This document shows positions 1-9,000 of a stretch of DNA of 59,164 nt, piece by piece (position 1 is the stretch's first letter; every line of letters starts with the position of its first letter). The position numbers were made by a program, and so were the translations under genes. This stretch comes from Chitinophagaceae bacterium (GTDB lineage: Bacteria > Bacteroidota > Bacteroidia > Chitinophagales > Chitinophagaceae), in contig CANFLL010000012.1 of assembly GCA_947447825.1 (NCBI GenBank), positions 1-59,164 on the forward strand, given 5' to 3'. Under the pieces are notes generated by a model that had not been told where the DNA came from, made no database searches, and saw only the letters and a list, made by a program, of their open reading frames with translations.

Positions 1-2348
1 AGGAACAACAAGATATATTGATGGAGTTCCGCTTGGCCTTTTGTGGTTATGGCGAAGTAAATTGGTGTGAGGCATTGGGAACTGTATTAGCTAATGATGA
101 GGTAGTAAACGGTGTTAGCGAACGTGGCGGTCATCCGGTAGAGAAGAAGCGTTTGCGCCAATGGTATTTGCGTATTACTGACTACGCTGATAGATTATTG
201 AATGATTTGCAAAAGTTAGAATGGAGCGACGCCATGAAGGAAATGCAAACCAACTGGATTGGGAAGAGTACGGGGGCGGAAATCAGTTTCAAGATACAGG
301 TTACTGGTTCCAAGAACGACCCCTCTAACGTAGAACGTACAACTTATAACATACCACTCGTTGTTTATACGACAAGACCCGATACCATCTTTGGCGTTGA
401 CTTTATGGTGGTTTCTCCAGAGCATGAGTTGGTGGCAGGGATTACTTCTGCTGCGCAACAAAAGGAAGTGGAGGATTACATCACTTATGTAAAAAGCCGT
501 AGTGAGCGTGAAAGACAAGCTGAGAAAAAGATAACAGGTGCGTTTACAGGTGCGTATGCAATTAATCCGTTTGATGGTCGCGAGATACCTATCTGGATTA
601 GCGAATACGTTTTGGCGGGATATGGTACAGGGGCTATCATGGCGGTGCCTTGTGGAGATGAGCGTGACTTTAAGTTTGCCAATCACTTTAATATTCCGAT
701 TACAAATATCATTGGCGATGCCTTTAATGGCACAGAACCCAATGCTACCAAGGATGCAAAACTAACCAACAGTGGCTTCCTGAATGGTGTGGTATTGCGT
801 GATGCTATACAAATAGTGGTGGATAAACTGGAGGAGATGGGTATTGGCAAGCGCAAGATAAACTATCGTATGCGTGATGCAGCCTTTAGCCGTCAGCGGT
901 ATTGGGGCGAACCTTTCCCGATTGTGTGGAAGAATGGCATAGCCTATCCATTGTCTGAAAGTGAGTTGCCGCTTGAATTGCCGAAGGTAGAGTCTTATTC
1001 TCCTGGACCAGATGGTCAAGGGCCTTTGGCAAATATTGATACTTGGGTTGAGAAGGATTTAGAAACCAACACGATGCCTGGTTATGCGGGTTCTTCTTGG
1101 TATTTCCTTCGGTATATGGACAATAATAATGACGCTGAATTTGCCAGCAGACAAGCTACTGACTATTGGAATCAGGTTGATTTATACATTGGCGGTACCG
1201 AACATGCCGTGGGGCATTTGCTCTATAGCCGTTTGTGGACAAAGGTTCTGTATGACTTAGGACACCTTGGCTTTGATGAACCCTTCAAGAAGTTATTGAA
1301 TCAAGGGATGATTACAGGTAGTAGTAGGTTTGTTCACATAGTAAAATATTCATTAGAGAATAATCGTGGAGCTATTTCAAGTTCTGAACCATTTTCTATT
1401 ATTGTTTCAAGTGGTTATTTCACAGAAGGTAGAGAACTTAATAATGATAAGGTATTTAAGAAATTACTTATTGAGAAACAATCATTAGGAGTACACGAAG
1501 ATGACATAAAAATATGGTTTCGTATTCCAACTCATGTTGACGTAAACATAGTTGATGGAGTTGAATTAGATATTGAGGCCTTCAAAAAATGGCGAAATGG
1601 TGAATATGCAGATGCTCAGTTCATGTTAGAAGATGGTAAATACATCTGTAGTGTCGAAACCGAAAAAATGTCTAAATCTAAATTCAATACCGTTAATCCA
1701 GATGATCTTGTAACCAAATTTGGTGCGGATACTTTCCGGATGTACGAAATGTTCTTGGGCCCAATTGAACAAAGCAAGCCTTGGGATACAAAAGGTATTG
1801 AAGGCGTTCACCGTTTCTTGAAGAAGCTTTGGCGTTTGTTTTATGATGAACATAAAGGTAAGGTTTGGAATGAAGCCGAGCCTACTCCTGCCGAACTAAA
1901 GATATTGCACCGCACCATCAAAAAGATTGAGGACGATACTGAACGCTTTAGCTTCAATACTGCCGTGAGTGGATTTATGGTTTGTGTGAATGAATTGGCT
2001 GATATTAAATGTCACAAGCGTGCCATCCTCGAACCGATATTGATTTTATTAACCCCTTATGCGCCACATATTGCAGAAGAATTGTGGCATAGCTTGGGTA
2101 ATGAATCCTTGATAATTGATGCTGCCTTCCCTAAGTTCGAAGCAAAGTATGTGGTAGAAAGCAATAAGGAATACCCGGTGAGCATCAACGGAAAAGTGCG
2201 TACCAACCTGAATCTTCCTTTAGATATGGCACAAGCAGAAGTGGAAGTAGCCGTGACTGCTAATGAAACTGTACAGAAATGGCTTGAAGGTAAAGCCCCT
2301 AAAAAAATCATCTTCGTGAAAGGAAGGATGATTAATATAGTGATATAG
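1..2348 (+). CDS. leuS: Leucyl-tRNA synthetase, 5' end outside the window
   Basis: Class Ia aminoacyl-tRNA synthetase that charges tRNA-Leu in the cytoplasm. The reading frame is open from base 3, and the HIGH-motif part lies upstream of the window. Visible in order: the end of the first catalytic part, with NWCEALGTVLANDEVV and SERGGHPVEKK; the CP1 editing domain, with TTRPDTIFG and GTGAIMAVPCGDERD; the return to the catalytic core, with AFSRQRYWGEPFPIV and TEHAVGHLLYSRLW; the KMSKS loop (EKMSKSKFNTVNPDDL); and the anticodon-binding domain. About 110 residues separate the LNQGMITG segment from KMSKS. From memory, such an insertion is usual in Bacteroidota LeuRS. The identity is secure. Confidence 0.97.
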   Translation, partial: EQQDILMEFRLAFCGYGEVNWCEALGTVLANDEVVNGVSERGGHPVEKKRLRQWYLRITDYADRLLNDLQKLEWSDAMKEMQTNWIGKSTGAEISFKIQVTGSKNDPSNVERTTYNIPLVVYTTRPDTIFGVDFMVVSPEHELVAGITSAAQQKEVEDYITYVKSRSERERQAEKKITGAFTGAYAINPFDGREIPIWISEYVLAGYGTGAIMAVPCGDERDFKFANHFNIPITNIIGDAFNGTEPNATKDAKLTNSGFLNGVVLRDAIQIVVDKLEEMGIGKRKINYRMRDAAFSRQRYWGEPFPIVWKNGIAYPLSESELPLELPKVESYSPGPDGQGPLANIDTWVEKDLETNTMPGYAGSSWYFLRYMDNNNDAEFASRQATDYWNQVDLYIGGTEHAVGHLLYSRLWTKVLYDLGHLGFDEPFKKLLNQGMITGSSRFVHIVKYSLENNRGAISSSEPFSIIVSSGYFTEGRELNNDKVFKKLLIEKQSLGVHEDDIKIWFRIPTHVDVNIVDGVELDIEAFKKWRNGEYADAQFMLEDGKYICSVETEKMSKSKFNTVNPDDLVTKFGADTFRMYEMFLGPIEQSKPWDTKGIEGVHRFLKKLWRLFYDEHKGKVWNEAEPTPAELKILHRTIKKIEDDTERFSFNTAVSGFMVCVNELADIKCHKRAILEPILILLTPYAPHIAEELWHSLGNESLIIDAAFPKFEAKYVVESNKEYPVSINGKVRTNLNLPLDMAQAEVEVAVTANETVQKWLEGKAPKKIIFVKGRMINIVI

Positions 2349-2356
2349 AATTTTGA

Positions 2357-2399
2357 GGTGATTGATTAGTGGTTTGTAGAGAGCCATTAATCAATCATC
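2357..2399. terminator. Hairpin between convergent leuS and the ABM-domain gene
   Basis: A 16-nt left arm (2357-2372) pairs with 2384-2399 with only two G-T wobbles and an 11-nt loop. It starts 9 bp after the leuS stop codon and ends 6 bp before the stop codon of the opposing gene, so it could end transcripts from either side. No long T-run follows on either strand, so factor-independent termination is plausible rather than certain. Confidence 0.55.
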
Positions 2400-2404
2400 A
2401 TAAA

Positions 2405-2719
2405 TCAAAAGCTATATTCCTTTTGCACTAAACAGATTCTAACGGTATAGTGGGCATACCATTGCAGTTTGCCGTGTTCTTGTGCAGTGAGGTGAGCTGC
2501 ATTTTCTTTCCAAAGCTTAATGGAATACATAGAATCCCAATAGGAAATGGTTATGCCTATGTCTTGCCTAACGCTTTCAACACCCAAAAATCCTGGTTGT
2601 TCTGCCGCAAGCTCTAACATTTTTTCTGCCATTGAAGTATATCCTGGCGTGTGTTCCTTTTTTATGGAAGTAAATATTACTGCATAATAGGGTGGGGGAG
2701 GTGTAGAAGCAATGGACAT
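2405..2719 (-). CDS. ABM-type (antibiotic biosynthesis monooxygenase-like) dimeric alpha/beta barrel protein
   Basis: A 104-residue single-domain protein with the layout of the ABM ferredoxin-like barrel family. An early strand (YYAVIFTSIKK) is followed by a helix (YTSMAEKMLELAAEQPGFLG), a second strand with VRQDIGITISYWDS, and a helix ending in W-K-x-x-x-A-H-L-T-A-Q-E-H-G. Members include heme-degrading and small-quinone monooxygenases, but many have no assigned reaction, and no substrate can be named here. The N-terminal SxPPPPYYAVIF segment is typical of the stand-alone form. It is convergent with leuS. ATG at 2719 is the only good start. A second, unrelated small alpha/beta barrel protein lies at 20085. 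Confidence 0.75.
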   Translation of the reverse strand: MSIASTPPPPYYAVIFTSIKKEHTPGYTSMAEKMLELAAEQPGFLGVESVRQDIGITISYWDSMYSIKLWKENAAHLTAQEHGKLQWYAHYTVRICLVQKEYSF

Positions 2720-2733
2720 TTAGAAGAATTATT

Positions 2734-2795
2734 TATAGTTATGAGTTTACAGTTGAGCGTTTAAAGTTAAGAGCCAACTTCCAAGTCTCAACCCA
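2734..2795. repeat. Heptamer-phased spacer
   Basis: Successive 7-bp words from 2734 read tatagtt, atgagtt, tacagtt, gagcgtt, taaagtt. The last three bases (gtt) recur exactly every 7 bp for five units. From about 2769 the words continue in the complementary sense (aacttcc, aagtctc, aacccat). It is one of a series of 7-bp-phased spacers in this window. Confidence 0.6.
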
Positions 2796-2878
2796 TTTTA
2801 AAGAAAAGTATAATGTGGTATTGAGAAATGAAACTAGCGCAACTTTCGCATAAACAAATTTTGTTCACAGATGAAAGC

Positions 2879-3646
2879 CTAAAAATAAAGTTGTATCATC
2901 TGAATCCAATATTGTGCTTTGTGGGCTTCACCTTTCCAGATATAATATTTATGGTCAATCTTTTTATCTATTAATTGATTGTGTAATAGATTATTGTTTT
3001 CTAAAAAGGCATCGTCTTCGCCAATCACGATGGTGATATCCAGTTTTCTAAGTAATTCGAGGCTATGTTGGTTGAAGATGTGAGGCAAAAACTTGGTTGG
3101 CGTATGGCTGTAAACATGGTCATCCATGTGGCCATCAAATAAGTCATTGAAATAGGAAAGCTTCAAGGTTAAATCATATCTGCCACTCATGGCCACCACT
3201 TTCGAAAACAATAGAGGATATCTGAACGCAATATTTACTGCATGATAAGCTCCGAGGCTGCATCCCGCAGATATGAATTGAGGGTTTGGGTTTTTATGTC
3301 TAATGAAAGGCATTAACTCTAACAAAACATATTGCTCAAAGTTTGCATGCTTTTTAATCCTTTCCGCAGGTGTAATTGCTTTATTGTAAAAGCTCTCTTG
3401 ATCGGCACTATCAATACAGAATAATTGAATTTCTCCTGCAACCAATTTTTCTTTAAATGCATCTACCACTTTCCAGTCTTCATAATCGAAGAAACGTGCT
3501 GTGCGTGTTGGAAAAAATATCACTGGTTTTCCGGCTGTCCCAAAAACCAGTAATTCCATATCTCTTTGCACATGATTGCTGTACCATTTATAATATTCCC
3601 TTTTATAACCAAGTGGAGAAACTTCGGAGGATATAGCTGCGTACAT
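2879..3646 (-). CDS. Putative alpha/beta-hydrolase esterase (esterase D-like, COG4947 type)
   Basis: A 255-residue protein with the nucleophile elbow AGCSLGAYHAV. Ser130 is the expected catalytic serine. LLVFGTAGKPVIFFPTRTARFFDYED near the N-terminus corresponds to the first strand and oxyanion-hole region of Bacteroidota 'putative esterases'. A late acid is likely in VIGEDDAFLENN, and the C-terminal WKGEAHKAQYW supplies the histidine, so Ser-Asp-His are all present. There is no signal peptide, so it is probably cytoplasmic. It lies 14 bp downstream of the SGNH hydrolase gene on the same strand, so the two small hydrolases may be cotranscribed. The physiological substrate is unknown. Confidence 0.75.
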   Translation of the reverse strand: MYAAISSEVSPLGYKREYYKWYSNHVQRDMELLVFGTAGKPVIFFPTRTARFFDYEDWKVVDAFKEKLVAGEIQLFCIDSADQESFYNKAITPAERIKKHANFEQYVLLELMPFIRHKNPNPQFISAGCSLGAYHAVNIAFRYPLLFSKVVAMSGRYDLTLKLSYFNDLFDGHMDDHVYSHTPTKFLPHIFNQHSLELLRKLDITIVIGEDDAFLENNNLLHNQLIDKKIDHKYYIWKGEAHKAQYWIQMIQLYF

Positions 3647-3660
3647 TTTCTGATATTGTT

Positions 3661-4314
3661 TTAACGTAAATTAATATTGTGCTCTATCATAAAATCCTTA
3701 ATAGTTTTTGTCCAAATTGAATATCCTTTTTCGTTAATGTGTAGCCCTTCTGATTGAAATAAAAGCCTGTTTGGAAATCTGTTGGCATCTAACATTTTTT
3801 CGAATATATCAATAAAGAAAACATTACTATCCATTTTCTTTATTTCAGAGGAAATTATTTTATTGGTAAACCTTATTTGTTCAATGATAGAAAATCTTGT
3901 TATACTAGGCTTTATAGAAATATACAGTATTGGGATATTTCCAAAGCGTTTGCGCAAATCTATAATTATTTGTTTAAAAAATATTAAAACCTCTTCTGGA
4001 TGTCTGCCATCGCCAAGGTCATTATCACCGGCATATAACACAAAAATGTCAGGATTTAAATCCTTCATCAATCTTTCCAAATAAACAATACAAGCTGCAA
4101 GTGTACTGCCACCAAAACCCATGTTTAAAGGCTTGAATTCGCTAAAATCTCTATACAAAGTATCCCAAAGTCTTATTGAAGAACTACCATAAAAAAGTAT
4201 TTTCGGGTTTTCTACCAGTTTCTTTCTTGTTTCAACTCCACACACATCCGGTTCGTACCAAAACATATTTTCCTGCTCATTTAGTAAAGGGACAAATTTA
4301 GTCTTATAACCCAT
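3661..4314 (-). CDS. SGNH/GDSL-family hydrolase with a Glu in place of the block V Asp
   Basis: A 217-residue protein with all four SGNH blocks. Block I is FYGSSSIRLW (nucleophile within Ser44-46). Block II is NMGFGGSTL with its glycine. Block III is LYAGDNDLG with the GxND asparagine. Block V is SEGLHINEKGY. In block V the usual Asp-x-x-His dyad is Glu-Gly-Leu-His, a conservative change that may still work. Proteins with GSSSIRLW starts are usually annotated as SGNH or GDSL hydrolases and are often esterases or acetylhydrolases of unknown substrate. There is no signal peptide. It is the first gene of a likely two-gene unit with the esterase downstream. Confidence 0.8.
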   Translation of the reverse strand: MGYKTKFVPLLNEQENMFWYEPDVCGVETRKKLVENPKILFYGSSSIRLWDTLYRDFSEFKPLNMGFGGSTLAACIVYLERLMKDLNPDIFVLYAGDNDLGDGRHPEEVLIFFKQIIIDLRKRFGNIPILYISIKPSITRFSIIEQIRFTNKIISSEIKKMDSNVFFIDIFEKMLDANRFPNRLLFQSEGLHINEKGYSIWTKTIKDFMIEHNINLR

Positions 4315-4503
4315 ACAAAATTAATTCAATCAAGTCTTCAACGGTAATATGTAAAAATAGGATAGAAGATGTTACATTTTTCAAGCTTTTGAAACATAAT
4401 AATTTAATAACTATTCAGGAGTATTTTACTACAAGGTTAATTAGGGTTTAACCAAGAACACAAAGATTGTGTGGTATTATTTCTGTGAAACCACGTTTAG
4501 GTA

Positions 4504-4782
4504 TTGGACGCTAAATATTTTAATCACGCAGCAGCGGTACAAGGAATTGTGCATTCTATTGTGGAAGCTGGGGTTATGGTTATATCTGGCATTAACCCCC
4601 AAAAGCCTTTTAACAACAGGGAGAAAACAATGTTGTCTACTCTTAATGTTGGTGGCAGCATTGTTAATACTGTAAAGTTGAAAGGATTTACCTCTGCCAT
4701 TTTACCTAAAGAATGGGTGAACATTGTTGTTACTAACCTGAGTATTACTGAAGTGGGTGGATTTGAGGTGTTTCTTAAATAA
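4504..4782 (+). CDS. Unrecognised 92-residue ORF, possibly the remnant of a larger gene
   Basis: Opens with TTG directly after an in-frame TAG at 4498-4500, with no ATG start. The residues (for example HAAAVQGIVHSIVEAG and TVKLKGFTSAILPKEWVNI) have normal protein composition and alternate like beta strands, so it may be the 3' end of a decayed gene. I recognise no family. It sits between a minus-strand operon and a long repeat tract, and runs up to an AT-rich stretch at 4783-4810. It could also be a chance ORF. Confidence 0.3.
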   Translation: MDAKYFNHAAAVQGIVHSIVEAGVMVISGINPQKPFNNREKTMLSTLNVGGSIVNTVKLKGFTSAILPKEWVNIVVTNLSITEVGGFEVFLK

Positions 4783-4815
4783 TTTTAAAATTTAAAATTT
4801 AAATTTTGAATTCAA

Positions 4816-4926
4816 AGAGGCAGATTGTGAGAGGTGAGTGGTGAGTGGTGAGAGGTGAGTGGTGAGTTGTGAGTTGTGAGTTGTGAGTGGTGAGTGGTGA
4901 GTGGTGAGGGGTGAGGGGTGAGTGGT
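4816..4926. repeat. Perfectly phased 7-bp tandem repeat (gtgagtg)n
   Basis: About 14 consecutive heptamers, variants of gtgagtg (gtgagag, gtgagtt, gtgaggg), run without loss of phase from about 4828 to 4925. The plus strand has TGA in every heptamer, so all three frames are closed. The minus strand stays open and gives a spurious ORF rich in Thr-His-Ser-Pro. Confidence 0.85.
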
Positions 4927-5460
4927 TGATTGCATAGCTGGGCAAGCTAATGGAATTGGTGGAAAACTGCGGCGCATTAGCTAAGAAGTGCGGTGCATAG
5001 CTAAAAAAGTGTTTAGCATAGTATAGTGAAGTGGTGTGATTGACTTGAAAACTGTGGCGAATGGCAGGTGTTGGTGTGGAAGCAGACTTTGCAAGCCTTT
5101 GGCATAGCTGACTTTGCTATTTGCATAACCAGCATTGGTGGTGTGATTGACTTTGGAAGTGTTGTTCTTGAGTTTGGAAGCTAAAATGGAGACTTTTCAA
5201 GCCTTGTTCATAGGATATGAAGGTGCGGCGCATAGCTGGCTTAGTACTTTGCATAGCAAGGGGAAGTGTGCCTATTGGGGTTAGGAAGTGTTTGGCATAG
5301 CTGGCGGTGCCTTTTGCATAACCAAGAGGGGTGGTGTGATTGTCTTGGCGAGCTATGCAAAAGACTTGGTGAGTGGTTAGTTGTGCGATGTGAGCTAATT
5401 GCATAGCTTGATTGGTGTGGGATATAATGTGGAAAAGGGTGCATGATGTGTTATTAGGTT
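4927..5460. repeat. Degenerate gcatag-word repeat tract, no gene
   Basis: This continues the perfect array as decayed copies of words such as tgcatag, agcatag and ctttgcatag, with ttgcata-type words 21, 63 or 84 bp apart, again multiples of 7. It is richer in G and C than the flanks. Minus-strand ORFs here have Thr/His/Ser/Gln-rich low-complexity translations and no gene features, so I call no gene. Confidence 0.6.
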
Positions 5461-6042
5461 AGTGGAATTGAAATAAACGCATATCTTCTTAGTTTAATTA
5501 TGGAGGGTAGTTTACCGCAATGTCCATAAAATAATAAGTAAGTTGTGAGTGATAAGTTATAGGTAGTAAGTAAAAAAAACTGAATTTAGCTTCAAATTGC
5601 TTAATTTAATCTTACTCCATTCCTAGGGGACAAGATGGGTGTAAGATAAGATTGTTTATTTCACACTTCCAGCTTCTGCCAAAGGTTTGGAAGCCAATAA
5701 ACGTAATGATTGATGGCATACACGTTTATTTACTAATTCAGTCTGTTGATTATATTAAAAAAAATAATACTTTCGCAACAGTTAACCCACTTGTTCTTCA
5801 GACTTTATCTCTAATTTGTAAAACAAAAGAACTTCGTAAGTTTAATTGGACATATACTTTGTTTTGTTTCATCTTTTTTATTTATTGCCCAACAATAGTT
5901 GAATAAATAAAAGCTGTATATTCATTTTTTAAATGCTTGTAAGCGATAATGATTATATATAAACTTATAGAACAGATGGTTAATATTTTATCTTTTAATA
6001 TCCCTGGTGTCAAGTTATTAAGGTTGGTAAATTATTAAGAAG
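5461..6042. other. Intergenic region upstream of the PAS kinase
   Basis: Holds the motif ttgaaataaacgc at about 5467 (also found in the inverted-repeat element at 31694), a heptamer-phased stretch at about 5531-5574 (words gtaagtt, gtgagtg, ataagtt, gtaagta) and AT-rich DNA that probably carries the kinase promoter. An 84-codon ORF at 5652-5906 has no recognisable features and is not called. Confidence 0.5.
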
Positions 6043-9000
6043 ATGCCTGAAAATTATACCCTTTACAAATCTATTTTTCTTCATGCGGCTTATGCCGTTT
6101 TAATAAGCAATGCTGAACATTTTATTTTGGAATGCAATGTTGCTGCTCAAGAAATGTTCGGTTTTGAAGCGCATGAGCTTGTAGGCAAACATAAAACAGA
6201 CCTAATTGTAATAGATAAAGAATTGGGGTATGAATTTGATGATAATAATTTTCATAATAAAAAAAAGCCAATAAGAGCCGTAGCATTCAGAAAAAATGGC
6301 GAACAGTTTCCTATTAGTTTTAGCTCATTTGTTTTCGAGGATAACCTTTGCTGTTTTATAAATGATATATCGGAAGAGTTAGCCCAAGAAAAACAGCAAG
6401 AACGAACAATTGAAATATTACAAGAAACAAACCGTATTGCTAGAGTAGGAGGTTATGAAGTTGATATTGAATCTGGCAAAGCAATCTGGACTAACGAAAC
6501 CAAAGAAATTCACGAACTCCCATTAGATTATGAGCCAGTTTTAGAGGAAGCCATCCTTTTTTATAAAGAAGGTGAAGTAAGAGATACAATTACAAAATTG
6601 GTGCAAAAAGCCATCGAACACGGAACGCCTTATTCTGTGGAATTGCCATTAACAACAGCCTCTGGTAATGAAAGATGGATTAAAGCTACGGGCAATACAG
6701 AATTTAAAGACGGGAAATGTGTACGATTATATGGGATTGTGCAGGATATTCACGAAGCAAAAACTTTGCAAAATGAACTTAGTAAGGAAAAGAATTTGTT
6801 AAGAACACTAATAGACAATCTTCCAAATGCAATATTTGTGAAAGATAATTTAGGAAGAAAGCTCATAGCCAACAAAGCAGATTTAAAGAATCTAAGAAAA
6901 GAAACCGAAGAGGAAGTTATAGGAAAAACAGATATTGAACTCTTTGAACCAGTATTTAGTCATCTTGGGTACGAAAGAGATGTTAAAGTAATTAAAACAG
7001 GTAAACCATCTGTCAATGATTTTGAAATATTCTATGATAAAAATGGTGTTAAATCCTATAATCTAACTTCTAAATTTCCATTGTTTGATGTTGATGGAAG
7101 CGTAAAAGGATTGGTTGGGATTTCCACCAACATTACCGAACAAAAAATTCTAGAAGAGCGGTTGGGATTAATTGATTTTGCATTCAAGTATTCCGCTATT
7201 TCTATTTTTCTATTAAAAAAGGATGCTACTTTCTACGATTTCAACGAAACAGCCCACAATACATTAGGCTATACTAGGGATGAACTAATGGCATTGAGAG
7301 TTGAAGACATTAACCCTGAATATAATTTAAAAGATTGGCCAATTCATTGGGAAACGCTCAAAGAAAATAAGACATTAGTTTTCACTAGCGTTGAGCGAAA
7401 AAAGGATGGATCGCTAATAGACGTTGAGATTAAAGCCAATATGATTAACTATGGCGACAAAGAAATTAATTGCGCCTTTGTTACCGATATAACTGAAAAG
7501 AAAAGAGCAGAAGCTGAATTAGCTAAAAGCTATGAAAGATATGCGTATGCACTTAAAGCGACTTCGGATGTGATTTGGGATGTTGATTTAAAAGCGAATA
7601 CCATCTTTTTTAGTGATGCCTTCGAAACATGTTTCGGGCACAAAGTTTCAGCAAATGAAGATGCAAACCATAACGTGTGGGTTCAAAATGTTCATCCAGA
7701 TGATTTAGCCGAAGTATTAGAAGAAAGCAATAATGCAATTGCCAATAATAAAGAAGTTTGGGAACATGAATACCGTTTGAGAAAAGCAGATGGAACTTAT
7801 GCGTATGTGATAGATAAAGGATTTGTGGTTAGAGATGTTAATGGTAATGCGGTAAGATTGGCTGGAGCAATTAGAGATATTACCCAACAAAAAGAAGCTG
7901 CCATTACGTTGCAGAAAAGTAATGAGCGTTTTGAATATGCAACATTAGCTACCTCAGACCTAATTTGGGAATCGGATTTGACGACCAAAGAGGTTTTCTT
8001 TAGCAAAAACTTTGAATTATTGTTTGGTTATTCTATTGATGAGTTACAAACAACAGAAAGTAATACTTGGCGGAAGAATATTCATCCTGATGATTATGAA
8101 AGGATGGTGAGTTTGAGAAACAAAATGTTGGAAAGTAGTGCTGACAAATGGGATGATGAATATAGATTTAGAAAAGCAAATGGTGAATACGCTTGGATAA
8201 TAGATAAGACACTTATTATTAGAGATGGAAATGGAATCCCCAAAAGGCTGATAGGTGCAGTTAGAGATATTACGCATCAGAAAGAAGCAGAAATTACTTT
8301 GCAAAAAAGTAATGAACGATATGAGTATGCAACGCTTGCTACTTCTGACATGATTTGGGAATCGGACTTGATTACAAACAATGTTTTCTTTAGTAAGAAT
8401 ATTGAATTGTTGTTTGGATACACCATTAATGAAAAACAAACTACCGAATTGAATGTCTGGAAGAAAAATATTCATCCTGATGATATAGAAAAAATTAGAC
8501 AGAAGAGAATCTTAATGCTTAAAACTCATGAGGATAAATGGGATGATGAGTACAGATTTAAGAAAGCAAATGGTGAATATGCTTGGGTGCTTGATAAAAC
8601 GCTTATCATAAGGGATGAAAAGGGTAAACCTGTAAAGCTAGTAGGAGCAATAAGAGACATAACTAATAGAAAAGAAGGTGAAATTAACTTGCAGAGAAGT
8701 ATTGAACGATATGGATATGCCACATTAGCTACTTCGGATGCTATTTGGGAAGCCGACTTAGAGAAAGATTTACTTTTCCTAAGTGATAATTATACGCTAA
8801 TATTTGGGCATAAAGCCGGAATATATCCAAATAGTGATAATAATGAATGGATAAACCATGTTCATCCAGCAGATTTATTACAAGTTCAAGAAACAGTAAA
8901 GAAAGTTATTGAAGGAAAAGAAAACAAGTGGGAAAATGAATATCGATTATTAAATGGAAATGGGTCCTATTCGATTGTTTTGAACAGAGGATTTGTAGTT

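Noticed and set aside
216..686. Minus-strand ORFs opposite leuS
   Set aside because: Shadow frames of a conserved synthetase, with no recognisable features.
4792..5444. Several minus-strand ORFs rich in Thr, His, Ser and Gln
   Set aside because: They translate microsatellite and degenerate repeat DNA. There are no starts, domains or normal composition.
5652..5906. 84-codon plus-strand ORF
   Set aside because: No ribosome site, domain or plausible context; probably chance in AT-rich DNA.
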